Assembly (NCBI GenBank): GCA_029779645.1
Contig: JAKPAC010000004.1
Span: forward strand, 1 to 64,000
DNA length: 64,000 nt
Reading direction: 5' to 3'
Source: Actinomycetes bacterium
Lineage (GTDB): Bacteria > Actinomycetota > Actinomycetes > Actinomycetales > Microbacteriaceae
Under the pieces are notes generated by a model. The model saw only the letters and a program-made list of their open reading frames with translations. It did not search any database and was not told where the DNA came from. The position numbers and the translations under genes are program-made. This document shows, piece after piece, positions 7,903 to 17,866 of this stretch. The stretch's first letter is position 1, and the number at the start of each line of letters is the position of its first letter.

Positions 7903-8169
7903 CTATCGAGTGCGTGGCGCATGGCGCGAGGGAATGGTGCCGGGTGGATGCGAAAGGGCGCATTTGTTGCAGGATGCCGGGACCCGGTGCCGTGCGTGCA
8001 CGCGGATGGCCCGCCCAGCGTGGCAGCTGGACGGGCCGTGGACAGCCGCGGCGATCGCCGCGCGGCGAGGCGGAATCAGTCGTTCGAGGGGACAGACGCC
8101 GCGGAGGCAGCTGACGGGGGTGAGGCCGGCGACACCGGTCGAGCCGCACACGACCCATCGTGCTGCCAT
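7903..8169 (-). CDS. Doubtful small ORF (88 codons) in the globin/MBL intergenic gap
   Basis: The 324-base gap between the globin and MBL genes holds only this candidate. It has a good ribosome-binding site (GAGGAGA, 8175-8181 complement) five bases before its ATG at 8169. The product is Arg/Cys/His-rich with four cysteines in the first half and has no recognisable domain. Its composition could equally reflect non-coding GC-rich DNA. Treat as tentative. Confidence 0.22.
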   Translation of the reverse strand: MAARWVVCGSTGVAGLTPVSCLRGVCPLERLIPPRRAAIAAAVHGPSSCHAGRAIRVHARHRVPASCNKCALSHPPGTIPSRHAPRTR

Positions 8170-8217
8170 TTGTGTCTCCTCGCTCACTGTGGGCTTCCGG
8201 CTCGAGTAGCGGCGCGG

Positions 8218-8874
8218 CTACAGCTCGAGGTGCTCGCCGGGCTCGAGCACGACCAGGCTGCCGCCGCCCTGCTCCGCGGCCCACGCGAGGCGACCATGCC
8301 CCATCTGCTGGCCGATGCGCGACAGCGTCATCTCATGGATCGGGAACGCCAGCTTCGGCGCGACCGCGAGCACGAAGTCCATCGCCTCGCCGATCTTGAG
8401 CCAGGGCGCGCCCACGGGCGCCGCGAGCACGGGCACGTCGACGCCGTCCGGCACGGCGTACGAATCACCCGGGTGATACAGCGTCTCGTTCACGAGCACG
8501 CCGACGTTGTCCACCACCGGCATCGACTCGTGAATGACGGCGTGCCTGCCGCCGAAGAACCGCAGGGTGAAGGGAGCGACGAACAGCTCCTCGCCCGGGG
8601 CGACGACCGTCACCTCGATGCCCTCGGCGGCGGGGTTGCTCGCGATCGCGACCGCGACGCCCTGGGGAGCGAAGATGCGGGCCGCGGGCGATGCCGCGAG
8701 GATGCGTGAGAGATGCTCGGGCGTCCAGTGATCGGCGTGCTCGTGGGTCACCACGACGGCCACCACCTGAGTGAGGCGCTCCGGCGGCATCGTGTAGCCG
8801 CCGATATCGATCATGAGGCGGCTGCCCTGGGCCTCGAGGGTGAGTGCGGCGTGCTCGTGTTTGGTGACTCGCAT
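8218..8874 (-). CDS. MBL-fold metal-dependent hydrolase (UlaG-like)
   Basis: 218 residues from the ATG at 8874. The metal-binding motif HEHADHW (HxHxDH) is at residues about 45-51, preceded by VAVVVTHEH. A second histidine motif occurs at FFGGRHAVIHESMP, an Asp in LYHPGDSYAVP and a last His in LAFPIHEM, which together complete the di-metal site. Length and motif spacing match the short UlaG/L-ascorbate-lactonase-like branch of the metallo-beta-lactamase superfamily. The substrate is unknown. The gene is monocistronic and divergent from tRNA-Glu. Confidence 0.8.
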   Translation of the reverse strand: MRVTKHEHAALTLEAQGSRLMIDIGGYTMPPERLTQVVAVVVTHEHADHWTPEHLSRILAASPAARIFAPQGVAVAIASNPAAEGIEVTVVAPGEELFVAPFTLRFFGGRHAVIHESMPVVDNVGVLVNETLYHPGDSYAVPDGVDVPVLAAPVGAPWLKIGEAMDFVLAVAPKLAFPIHEMTLSRIGQQMGHGRLAWAAEQGGGSLVVLEPGEHLEL

Positions 8875-9079
8875 GCCCAGAGTCAAGCGGGTTCGCGCGC
8901 CGCATGGCAAGGCTCGCCGATCAACGTGACGGACGGCGCGGCGCCGATGGCACGAGAATGAGCCCGTGTGGCCGAGCCGGCATGGGGTGCCGTGGGGCGA
9001 CACGCCCGGAATCCGGGCAGGGGACCCCTCGATTTGGAGAGCATGTTCCGGCTGTGGCATACTCATCTAGTTGCAACTT

Positions 9080-9152
9080 GGCCCCATCGTATAGCGGCCT
9101 AGTACGCCGCCCTCTCACGGCGGTAACGCGGGTTCGAATCCCGCTGGGGTCA
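9080..9152 (+). tRNA. tRNA-Glu (anticodon CTC)
   Basis: The 73-base sequence folds as a cloverleaf: acceptor GGCCCCA pairs with TGGGGTC (one G-U), the anticodon stem CCGCC/GGCGG encloses loop CTCTCAC with anticodon CTC, and the T-arm GCGGG-TTCGAAT-CCCGC is canonical. CCA is not encoded. A hairpin terminator follows. Confidence 0.97.
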
Positions 9153-9160
9153 CAACACCG

Positions 9161-9191
9161 AAAACCCTCGCTCTTCCGAGCGGGGGTTTTT
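9161..9191 (+). terminator. Intrinsic terminator after tRNA-Glu
   Basis: AAACCCTCGCTC at 9162-9173 pairs with GAGCGGGGGTTT at 9178-9189 through a TTCC loop, with one T-G pair, and a T-run follows. The site is placed nine bases after the tRNA. Confidence 0.85.
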
Positions 9192-9298
9192 CGTTTCTGC
9201 GGCCGCCTTGCCGCGCCGCGTCGTATGCGAAGAAAAGGCCTCCGCGCCCGTTGCCGGGAGCGGAGGCCTTCGCGCGTCATTGCGTCGGATGGTGTGAG

Positions 9299-9715
9299 CT
9301 ATGCCCAGGGAAGGGGGCGCTCCTTGTCGATGGTGGCGTCGTGGCCGACGCGGGGCAGCTCTGCGCCGCCGGCGCGCATCACGATGAAGCGCAGCTGCTC
9401 GGGGCTGTCGGGCAGGGCGCGCCACGTGCTCCACGTGCCGGGCGACACGCGAACGACGCTGCCGGCCTCGACGTCGACGACGTCGTCGTTCAGGCCCATC
9501 TGGCCCTTGCCGGCGAGGAAGATGTACAGCTCTTCTTCGAGCGAGTGGAAGTGCCACCAGGGTGCCGACTTGCCGGGGTCGGCGGCGTTGCTCGACATGC
9601 CCATGTACTTGGTCTCGAGCTCGAACTCGGCGAAGCGCTTGCCCTTGCCGAGGGGGCCCTCGAAGTCCTGCCAGGTGGCGAGATCGCCCAGTTCAACAAC
9701 TTTGTATGCAGTCAT
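9299..9715 (-). CDS. Cupin-domain protein
   Basis: 138 residues forming one cupin barrel. Motif 1 is at residues about 53-72 (WWHFHSLEEELYIFLAGKG, with H-x-H and the following Glu as metal ligands). Motif 2 is around residues 85-105 (VEAGSVVRVSPGTWSTWRAL), where the usual last His is replaced, so metal binding may be altered. Such small cupins are sugar isomerases, dioxygenase-like enzymes or binding proteins; no substrate can be assigned. It lies alone, divergent from the PadR gene. Confidence 0.72.
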   Translation of the reverse strand: MTAYKVVELGDLATWQDFEGPLGKGKRFAEFELETKYMGMSSNAADPGKSAPWWHFHSLEEELYIFLAGKGQMGLNDDVVDVEAGSVVRVSPGTWSTWRALPDSPEQLRFIVMRAGGAELPRVGHDATIDKERPLPWA

Positions 9716-9816
9716 GTCGCCACCTTATAGCGCGACGTTTCCGCCACTGGGGATTGTTGCGCGCTCGAGATCTTGTGCCGAATCCCGTGCGCGAGACCCC
9801 TGGCGGAGGTCATCTG

Positions 9817-9840
9817 GGCGATATATCGTTATGTATCGCC
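9817..9840. promoter_or_regulatory. Inverted-repeat operator upstream of the PadR gene
   Basis: GGCGATA at 9817-9823 and TATCGCC at 9834-9840 are exact inverted complements with a ten-base spacer. The left arm also contains the palindrome CGATATATCG (9819-9828). The AT-rich core within GC-rich DNA and its position 33 bases before the PadR start match known PadR autoregulatory operators. The cupin gene starts on the other side at 9715. Confidence 0.65.
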
Positions 9841-9872
9841 AAGCCCGTTCTGGGCGGCATGAGGAGGGCATC

Positions 9873-10436
9873 ATGAACGACGGCTCGATGAAGAGCGGAT
9901 TCCCCGGCGCCGGTTCCGGCTGGCCGGTGGGCGGCATCTTCGACGCGATGGACCAGCTGCGCGGCATGTTCGAGCAGAAGGTCGCCGCGCCGCGCATGGC
10001 GCGGGGCGATGTGCGCGCCGCGGTGCTCGCGCTGCTGGCCGAGCAGCCGATGCACGGCTACCAGATCATTCAGCAGATCGACGAGCGCAGCGGCGGCAGC
10101 TGGAAGCCGAGCCCCGGCTCGGTGTACCCGACGCTGCAGCTGCTCGCCGACGAGGGGCTCGTGGTCGCGAGCGAGTCCGACGGCCGCAAGACCTACTCGC
10201 TCACGGGCGACGGTCGCGAGGCCGCCGAGGTGGATGCCGAGAAGGCGGCGCCATGGGAATCCAGCGGAGCCCGTGCCATGGGCCGAGGCGCAGCCCTGCC
10301 GAAGGCGGGTTTCGAGCTCGCGCAGGCCGTCGCCCAGCTCGGCCGCACCGGCAGCGCGGCGCAGGTGACCGAGGCCGTCGCCGTGCTCGAGGAGGCGCGG
10401 CGCAAGGTCTACGGCATCCTCGCTCAGAAGGAGTGA
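9873..10436 (+). CDS. PadR-family transcriptional regulator
   Basis: 187 residues. After a ~45-residue Gly/Met-rich N-terminal extension comes a PadR winged helix (DVRAAVLALLAEQPMHGYQI ... SPGSVYPTLQLLADEGLV, then a beta-wing KTYSLT). The C-terminal ~80 residues carry the helical dimerisation arm. GAGGAGGG at 9861-9868 sets the ATG at 9873. PadR proteins sense small aromatic or toxic compounds and repress neighbouring efflux or detoxification genes and themselves. The inverted repeat at 9817-9840 is the likely operator. No transporter is adjacent, so the target may be the gene itself or the divergent cupin. Confidence 0.85.
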   Translation: MNDGSMKSGFPGAGSGWPVGGIFDAMDQLRGMFEQKVAAPRMARGDVRAAVLALLAEQPMHGYQIIQQIDERSGGSWKPSPGSVYPTLQLLADEGLVVASESDGRKTYSLTGDGREAAEVDAEKAAPWESSGARAMGRGAALPKAGFELAQAVAQLGRTGSAAQVTEAVAVLEEARRKVYGILAQKE

Positions 10437-10554
10437 GTGCGCTGGAGCGCCCGAGTGCGACTCGGGCACAGCGGCGTCGCGAGGCCCGGCTCGACCGGCG
10501 AGCGGGCGCGGTCACAGAGCCGGCCGCGTCGGCGGCCTGTGCGAGGATGACTGC

Positions 10555-11211
10555 ATGATTCGGGTTGACTGCCACATGCACACCTTCGCCTCGGGCGACG
10601 CGGTGACCACGCTTGACCAGCTCGCCCAGCGGGTCGACGAGGTCGGCCTCGACGTGGTGTGCATCACCGACCACCACGAGGTCTCGGCGGCGCAGCTCGC
10701 GCAGGCCGAGCGCGCGATCAACGCGCGCATCGTGGTGGGGGAGGAGATCCGCACCCCCGCCGGCGAGATCATCGGGCTCTTCCTGAACGAGCGCATCCCG
10801 TACGTGCTGCCACTCGACGAGGTGGTCGGGCGCATTCGCGCGCAGGGCGGCGTCACGTACGCGCCGCACCCCTTCGACCCGATCCGCAACGGCATGCGAG
10901 AGCACACGCTGCGCCGCCTGCACGCCGAGGGCCAGCTCGATGTGATCGAGATCTTCAACGCGAAGACCGCCAAGGACGAGTTCAACCAGGCCGCGAAGGC
11001 GATCGCCGACGAGCTCGGGATCCCTGGCGCCGCCGGCTCTGACGCGCACGACCCGATCGACATCGGCACCGCCTGGGTCGAGATGCCCGACTTCGACGGC
11101 CCGGCCTCGTTCCTCGAGGCGATCCAGCACGCGACCGTGCACGGCGAGTACGCACCGTACCCGCTGCGCTACCCCGGCGCCAACGCGCACGAGCTCTACA
11201 CGCCGCGCTAG
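10555..11211 (+). CDS. PHP-domain metal-dependent phosphoesterase
   Basis: 218 residues. PHP motif I is at the N-terminus (VDCHMHTFASGD), motif II is CITDHHE, a third histidine motif is TYAPHPFDP and the last is GSDAHDP. These are the metal-binding His/Asp clusters of PHP phosphoesterases related to the polymerase PolC/HisK PHP domains. Substrates in such stand-alone proteins include nucleotides and oligoribonucleotides, but none can be assigned here. It lies ten bases before the GNAT gene, in the same direction, so the two are probably cotranscribed. Confidence 0.8.
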   Translation: MIRVDCHMHTFASGDAVTTLDQLAQRVDEVGLDVVCITDHHEVSAAQLAQAERAINARIVVGEEIRTPAGEIIGLFLNERIPYVLPLDEVVGRIRAQGGVTYAPHPFDPIRNGMREHTLRRLHAEGQLDVIEIFNAKTAKDEFNQAAKAIADELGIPGAAGSDAHDPIDIGTAWVEMPDFDGPASFLEAIQHATVHGEYAPYPLRYPGANAHELYTPR

Positions 11212-11221
11212 GAAGGCATCC

Positions 11222-11791
11222 ATGACCTCGACGGCGGTCTCGTCTCCGCAGCCCGTTCGGCTCGCGCTCTCGCACGGCGCGGTGCTGCGCGACGCCACGC
11301 CCGGCGACGCGCAGGGCATCATCGACTGCATCCAGGCCCTCGCCGACTACGAGCGCGAGCCCGATGCGGTCGAGAACACCGCCGCCATGCTCACCGCGTC
11401 GCTGTTCGGCGACGAGCCGCGCGTGTTCGCACACGTCGTCGAGCGCGAAGGCCGCGTCGTCGGCATCGCGCTGTGGTTCCTGAGCTACTCCACCTGGACG
11501 GGGCGGCACGGCATCTGGCTCGAAGACCTCTTCGTCTACGAGGAGGAGCGCGGGCGCGGCTTCGGCAAGGCGCTCATCGCGTCGCTCGCGGCGGTGTGCG
11601 TCGAACGCGGGTATTCGCGCATGGAGTGGACGGTGCTGGACTGGAACGCGCCCTCGATCGCGTTCTATCGCGCCATCGGAGCCGAGCCGATGGACGAGTG
11701 GACGACCCAGCGGATGACCGGGGGAGCGCTCGCCGCCCTCGCCGCGCACCTGGGCGGAGCCGCCGGCCGCGAAGGCAGCGCCGAGGCATAG
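11222..11791 (+). CDS. GNAT-family N-acetyltransferase (SSAT-like)
   Basis: 189 residues. The GNAT fold is clear: VVGIALWFLSYSTWTGRHGIWLEDLFVY is the beta4 region, followed by the acetyl-CoA loop RGRGFGKALIASL, and NAPSIAFYRAIGAEP is the C-terminal alpha4 motif. The order DYEREPDAVE ... YSTWTGRHGIWLEDL is like that of the diamine/thialysine acetyltransferases (SSAT group), which acetylate small amines. The substrate is therefore inferred to be a polyamine-like amine. It ends two bases before the UbiB-type kinase gene, in one apparent operon with the PHP gene. Confidence 0.75.
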   Translation: MTSTAVSSPQPVRLALSHGAVLRDATPGDAQGIIDCIQALADYEREPDAVENTAAMLTASLFGDEPRVFAHVVEREGRVVGIALWFLSYSTWTGRHGIWLEDLFVYEEERGRGFGKALIASLAAVCVERGYSRMEWTVLDWNAPSIAFYRAIGAEPMDEWTTQRMTGGALAALAAHLGGAAGREGSAEA

Positions 11792-11793
11792 CG

Positions 11794-13506
<1,713 letters not shown>

Positions 13507-13622
13507 CAGCGGCCGGCGCGGCCGCGCTCGGGTGACGCGGGCTGACCGACGCGCGCATCGGTGATCGCGCCACGCGTCGACACACTGGCGCCAGGGCGTG
13601 CCGGGCGGCGTAGCCTGGCACA

Positions 13623-14354
13623 ATGTCTGCTCATCTTCTCGCGCAGAACGCGCGGACACAGCTCGGTGCGCTCGCGGCCGCCGCGAAGACCGATCCGAAC
13701 TCGTGGATGTCGGCGCGGCCGAGCACCCTCGGCGCCGAGGCGGCGGATCCGGGCGCCCGCTCGGCGGCCGTGCTGATCCTCTTCGGCGAGCTGGATGGCA
13801 TCCCGAGCACGCACACCGCGCAGGCGCCCGCCGTCACCCGCGAGCTCGACGTGCTGCTGCTCGCCCGCGCCACCACCCTCCGCTCGCACCCCGGGCAGAT
13901 CGCCTTTCCCGGCGGTCGGATCGATCCCGAGGACGACGGCCCGATCGAGGCCGCGCTTCGCGAGGCGCAGGAGGAGACCGGGCTCGACCCCGCCGGCGTC
14001 GAGATCCTGGGCGCGCTCCCGCCCGTGCCGCTCTCGGTCTCGCAGCACCTGGTCACCCCCGTGCTCGCCTGGTGGCAGCGCCCCTCCTCGGTGCGGGCCG
14101 TCGACGCGGCCGAGTCTGCCGCGGTGTTCCGCGCGCCCGTCGCCGACCTGCTCGACCCGGCGAATCGGGGCGTGACCGTGATGCAGCGCGACGGACACGA
14201 GTGGCGCGGGCCCGGATTCCACGTCCGGCACAGCGGCAGCGAGCACCTGGTCTGGGGCTTCACCGCTCTCCTGCTGAATGGCCTGTTCCGCCAGATGGAC
14301 TGGGAAGAGGAGTGGAATCACGAGCGTCAGCTCCCGTTTCCGCGACGCCTGTGA
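13623..14354 (+). CDS. Nudix hydrolase, CoA pyrophosphatase type
   Basis: 243 residues. The Nudix box (GGRIDPEDDGPIEAALREAQ followed by EETGL) fits GX5EX7REUXEEXGU. It is directly preceded by LRSHPGQIAFPGG, the UPF0035 signature that marks coenzyme-A diphosphatases, which cleave CoA and its oxidised or acylated forms. In this N-terminal part is a variable helix. A hydrophobic C-terminal helix (HLVWGFTALLLNGLFRQM) is also usual for this group. The gene is followed by the terC riboswitch region. Confidence 0.88.
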   Translation: MSAHLLAQNARTQLGALAAAAKTDPNSWMSARPSTLGAEAADPGARSAAVLILFGELDGIPSTHTAQAPAVTRELDVLLLARATTLRSHPGQIAFPGGRIDPEDDGPIEAALREAQEETGLDPAGVEILGALPPVPLSVSQHLVTPVLAWWQRPSSVRAVDAAESAAVFRAPVADLLDPANRGVTVMQRDGHEWRGPGFHVRHSGSEHLVWGFTALLLNGLFRQMDWEEEWNHERQLPFPRRL

Positions 14355-14437
14355 CGCGCGGGCTCCGGCGCGCGTGACGCGCTGGATGCGGCATCCATGA
14401 ACCGAGCGCGCCGCGCGAGGGGTTAGACTCGAAGCCG

Positions 14438-14562
14438 CGAGAGGGAGTATCCCGTTCTTGCGCGTCCGTCATCACGGGAGCAGTTGCTGCATCCCCGGGC
14501 GCGCACCGCGGCACCACGAGCATCGCGCGTGGTCGTGGCGGGGGAGAGACTTTCGACACATT
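14438..14562 (+). promoter_or_regulatory. Probable yybP-ykoY (manganese) riboswitch
   Basis: The 230-base gap before terC contains the pattern of actinobacterial yybP-ykoY RNAs. It has a GAGGGAGTATCCC element (14441-14453), a CGTCATCACGGG segment, a GC-rich central arm, and a second conserved loop GGGGAGAGACTTT (14541-14553). The two conserved loops dock to bind Mn2+ in known members. The Escherichia coli alx gene, a terC homologue, is controlled by the same class. Helix pairing was judged by eye only. Confidence 0.68.
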
Positions 14563-14586
14563 GTCGTCCCCTCCCGAAAGGCCCTG

Positions 14587-15618
14587 ATGGACCTCGTATT
14601 GCCCCTTTGGTTCGAGATCGGCTCGCTCGTCGTGCTCGTGCTCATCCTCGCCGCCGACCTGCTGCTGATCCTCAAGCGGCCGCACATCCCGTCGACCAAG
14701 GAGTCGACGCTGTGGGTGGTGTTCTACGTCACGCTCGCGCTGATCTTCGCCGGGCTCATGTGGATCTTCGCCGGCGGCGAGTACGCCGGACAGTTCGTCG
14801 CCGGCTGGCTCACCGAGTACAGCCTGTCGATCGACAACCTCTTCGTCTTCGTGCTGATCATGACGCAGTTCGCCGTGCCGCGCCGCTATCAGCAGGAGGT
14901 GCTCATGGTGGGCATCATCATTGCGCTGGTCCTGCGCGGCGCGTTCATCCTCGTCGGTGCGGCGGTGATCGAGAACTTCAGCCCGATCTTCTACGTGTTC
15001 GGCGCGTTCCTGGTCTGGACGGCGATCCGCCAGGCATTCCCCGGCGGCGAGCACGACGACGAGATCAAGCGCGAGAACTTCATCGTCCGGATGCTGCGGC
15101 GCATGGTGCCCATCAGCAACGACTATGACGGCGCGAAGGTGCGCACCGTGATCGACGGCAAGAAGTTCTTCACCCCGATGCTCATCGTGTTCGTGGCGAT
15201 CGGCGTGACCGACCTGCTGTTCGCGGTCGACTCGATCCCCGCGATCTTCGGCATCACGCAGAGCCCGTTCATCGTGTTCACCGCCAACATCTTCGCGCTG
15301 ATGGGGCTTCGCCAGCTCTACTTCCTGTTGGGCGACCTGCTCGATCGGCTCCGGTACCTGCACTACGGCATCGCGTTCATCCTCGCGTTCATCGGCGTGA
15401 AGCTCGTCTTCCACGCCATGCACGTGAACGAGCTGCCGTTCATCAACGGCGGCAAGCCGATCGAGTGGGCCCCCGAGATCTCGACCTGGGCCTCGCTGTT
15501 CGTCATCATCGCGTCGATGGTCGTCGCGACGGTCGCGAGCCTCATCGCGGCGCGGCGCGACAAGCTGGCGGGTGCGGGCACGGGCACGGGTGCCGGCACG
15601 ATCGAGCCGGGCGAATAG
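14587..15618 (+). CDS. TerC-family integral membrane protein (Alx-like)
   Basis: 343 residues with about nine hydrophobic segments. Conserved acidic motifs characteristic of TerC lie within helices: SLSIDNLFVFVLI and DLLFAVDSIPAIF. TerC/Alx/MeeF proteins export manganese or supply metals to secreted enzymes. The putative Mn riboswitch immediately upstream supports a manganese role. The C-terminus ends in a Gly/Thr repeat (GAGTGTGAGT) encoded by a short GGCACG-type tandem repeat. The ATG at 14587 begins just before the first membrane helix; a longer frame upstream crosses the riboswitch. Confidence 0.88.
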   Translation: MDLVLPLWFEIGSLVVLVLILAADLLLILKRPHIPSTKESTLWVVFYVTLALIFAGLMWIFAGGEYAGQFVAGWLTEYSLSIDNLFVFVLIMTQFAVPRRYQQEVLMVGIIIALVLRGAFILVGAAVIENFSPIFYVFGAFLVWTAIRQAFPGGEHDDEIKRENFIVRMLRRMVPISNDYDGAKVRTVIDGKKFFTPMLIVFVAIGVTDLLFAVDSIPAIFGITQSPFIVFTANIFALMGLRQLYFLLGDLLDRLRYLHYGIAFILAFIGVKLVFHAMHVNELPFINGGKPIEWAPEISTWASLFVIIASMVVATVASLIAARRDKLAGAGTGTGAGTIEPGE

Positions 15619-15663
15619 CGTCACTCGGCCGGCGCCCAGCATGCCCGGTGGTATTCTGGGGCG

Positions 15664-15708
15664 ATGCAGTTCTCCCGCCTTCTCCTTAGCGGCCGCGACG
15701 AGTCTTAG
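15664..15708 (+). CDS. Leucine leader peptide (14 aa) before leuCD
   Basis: MQFSRLLLSGRDES is encoded from the ATG at 15664 to TAG at 15706-15708. Three successive leucine codons (CTT CTC CTT) include two CTT codons, rare in this genome. The ORF runs into the left arm of a perfect 10-bp hairpin. This is the arrangement expected for a translation-dependent attenuator that senses charged tRNA-Leu and controls the 3-isopropylmalate dehydratase genes 67 bases downstream. The regulatory role is inference from layout. Confidence 0.7.
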   Translation: MQFSRLLLSGRDES

Positions 15709-15743
15709 TTTCTGAGCCTCCCTCGTCGCGGAGTCTGTCGCGG
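15693..15743 (+). promoter_or_regulatory. Competing hairpins of the leuCD attenuator
   Basis: CCGCGACGAG (15693-15702) pairs perfectly with CTCGTCGCGG (15722-15731), with a 19-base loop. The same left arm's CCGCGAC (15693-15699) can alternatively pair with GTCGCGG at 15737-15743, so two mutually exclusive structures exist. The left arm overlaps the last codons of the leader peptide, so a ribosome stalled at its Leu codons would change which structure forms. There is no T-run, so control could act on Rho-type termination or translation initiation. Confidence 0.6.
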
Positions 15744-15774
15744 GCCGAACTTCGACTCAATGGAGAAACTGGCT

Positions 15775-17262
15775 ATGAGCACACGTACCGATGTCTTGAC
15801 GCAGGATGCTGCGCGCCCCCGCACCCTGGCCGAGAAGGTCTGGGACGATCACCTGGTGGTCAAGGGCGAAGACGGGCAGCCCGACCTGATCTACATCGAC
15901 CTGCACCTCGTGCACGAGGTCACGAGCCCGCAGGCCTTCGACGGCCTGCGGACCGCGGGACGGCCGCTGCGCCGCGTCGACCTGACGATCGCGACCGAGG
16001 ACCACAACACGCCGACGCTCGCGATCGACAAGCCGATCGCCGATCCGACGAGCCGCATCCAGATCGAGACGCTGCGCGAGAACGCCGCAGAGTTCGGTGT
16101 GCGCCTGCACTCGCTCGGCGACAAGGAGCAGGGCATCGTGCATGTCGTCGGCCCCCAGCTGGGGCTGACCATGCCGGGCATCACCGTGGTCTGCGGCGAC
16201 AGCCACACCAGCACGCACGGCGCGTTCGGCGCGATGGCCTTCGGCATCGGCACCAGCGAGGTCGAGCACGTCATGGCCACGCAGACGCTGCCGCTGAAGC
16301 CGTTCAAGACGATGGCGATCAACGTCGAGGGCACGCTGCGCCCCGGCGTCACCGCGAAGGACATCATCCTCGCGGTGATCGCGAAGATCGGCACCGGCGG
16401 CGGGCAGGGCTACGTCCTCGAGTTCCGCGGCAGCGCCATCCGCGCGCTGTCGATGGAGGGCCGCATGACGGTCTGCAACATGTCGATCGAGGCCGGCGCC
16501 CGCGCCGGCATGGTCGCGCCCGACGAGACCACATTCGCGTACCTCGAGGGCCGCGACCACGCGCCGAAGGGCGCGGAGTGGGACGAGGCGGTCGCGTACT
16601 GGAAGACGCTGCCCACCGACGAGGGCGCGGTGTTCGACGCCGAGGTGTTCGTCGACGCGGACGAGCTCGAGCCGTTCGTGACCTGGGGCACGAACCCGGG
16701 CCAGGGCGCGTCGCTCTCGGACGTCGTCCCCACACCCGCCGACATCGAGGACCCCAACGAGCGCGCCGCCGCAGAGCGTGCGCTCGAATACATGGACCTC
16801 AAGGCGGGCACCCCGCTGAAGGATGTCGCGGTGGACGCGGTGTTCATGGGCTCGTGCACGAACAGCCGCATCGAAGACCTCCGCGCGTTCGCCTCGGTCG
16901 TGAAGGGCCGCAAGAAGGCCGACGGGGTGCGCGTCATGGTCGTTCCCGGCTCGGCGCGCGTGCGCCTGGAGGCCGAGGCCGAGGGGCTCGACAAGATCTT
17001 CACCGACTTCGGCGCCGAGTGGCGCTTCGCCGGCTGCTCGATGTGCCTGGGCATGAACCCCGATCAGCTCGCCCCGGGCGAGCGCTGCGCCTCGACCAGC
17101 AACCGCAACTTCGAGGGTCGGCAGGGCAAGGGCGGCCGCACCCACCTGGTCTCGCCGCTCGTGGCGGCTGCCACGGCCGTGCGCGGCACGCTCTCCAGCC
17201 TGAGTGACCTCGATGACCTCTCCGCCCCCGCGGCGGCGACGGCAGAAAGCATGGATGCCTGA
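15775..17262 (+). CDS. leuC: 3-Isopropylmalate dehydratase large subunit
   Basis: 495 residues. Aconitase-superfamily subunit that, with LeuD, isomerises 2- to 3-isopropylmalate in leucine synthesis. The three cysteine ligands of the 4Fe-4S cluster appear in [13 protein letters not shown] and [33 protein letters not shown] is the usual substrate/cluster loop. An alternative ATG is five codons upstream at 15760, but GGAG at 15762-15765 favours 15775. The leader peptide and hairpins upstream suggest leucine-responsive attenuation. Its TGA overlaps the leuD ATG by one base. Confidence 0.97.
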   Translation: MSTRTDVLTQDAARPRTLAEKVWDDHLVVKGEDGQPDLIYIDLHLVHEVTSPQAFDGLRTAGRPLRRVDLTIATEDHNTPTLAIDKPIADPTSRIQIETLRENAAEFGVRLHSLGDKEQGIVHVVGPQLGLTMPGITVVCGDSHTSTHGAFGAMAFGIGTSEVEHVMATQTLPLKPFKTMAINVEGTLRPGVTAKDIILAVIAKIGTGGGQGYVLEFRGSAIRALSMEGRMTVCNMSIEAGARAGMVAPDETTFAYLEGRDHAPKGAEWDEAVAYWKTLPTDEGAVFDAEVFVDADELEPFVTWGTNPGQGASLSDVVPTPADIEDPNERAAAERALEYMDLKAGTPLKDVAVDAVFMGSCTNSRIEDLRAFASVVKGRKKADGVRVMVVPGSARVRLEAEAEGLDKIFTDFGAEWRFAGCSMCLGMNPDQLAPGERCASTSNRNFEGRQGKGGRTHLVSPLVAAATAVRGTLSSLSDLDDLSAPAAATAESMDA

Positions 17263-17858
17263 TGGAAAAGTTCACCACGGTGGTCGGCGTCGCCGCGCCG
17301 CTCAAGCGCTCCAACGTCGACACCGACCAGATCATCCCCGCGGTCTACCTCAAGCGCGTCACCAAGACGGGCTTCGACGACGCGCTGTTCGCCGCGTGGC
17401 GTCAGGACCCGGAGTTCGTGCTGAACCAGCCCGCCTTCGCGGGCGCCGAGGTGCTTGTCGCCGGGCCCGACTTCGGCACCGGCTCGAGCCGTGAGCACGC
17501 GGTGTGGGCCCTGCGGGACTTCGGCTTCAAGGTCGTGCTGAGCCCGCGCTTCGCCGACATCTTCCGGGGCAACTCGGGCAAGGCCGGCCTGCTCGCGGGT
17601 CAGATCTCCGAGCAAGACCTGGAGCGCATCTGGGCCGTCATCGACGCCCAGCCGGGCGCGAAGATGACCGTCGATCTCGAGGCGCGCACCGCGTCGATCG
17701 GCGATCTGCAGGTTCCCTTCGAGATCGATGATTACACTAGGTGGCGCCTGCTCGAAGGGCTCGATGACATCGGCCTGACGCTGCGCAACGAGGCCGAGAT
17801 CTCGGCCTTCGAGGCACGCCGCCACAAGTGGCTCCCCACCACGCTCCCGATCCAGTAA
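17262..17858 (+). CDS. leuD: 3-Isopropylmalate dehydratase small subunit
   Basis: 198 residues, the standard LeuD length. N-terminal [15 protein letters not shown] is the family signature, and [19 protein letters not shown] is the swivel-domain substrate loop with the catalytic Ser/Arg. It completes the isomerase with LeuC. Start TGATG overlap with leuC indicates translational coupling. The murA gene follows after eight bases, so leucine and peptidoglycan genes may share a transcript. Confidence 0.97.
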   Translation: MEKFTTVVGVAAPLKRSNVDTDQIIPAVYLKRVTKTGFDDALFAAWRQDPEFVLNQPAFAGAEVLVAGPDFGTGSSREHAVWALRDFGFKVVLSPRFADIFRGNSGKAGLLAGQISEQDLERIWAVIDAQPGAKMTVDLEARTASIGDLQVPFEIDDYTRWRLLEGLDDIGLTLRNEAEISAFEARRHKWLPTTLPIQ

Positions 17859-17866
17859 GGGCCACC

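Noticed and set aside
8875..9066. N-terminal extension of the MBL-fold protein
   Set aside because: The extension lacks conserved sequence, and the ATG at 8874 gives the normal family length just before the first core strand.
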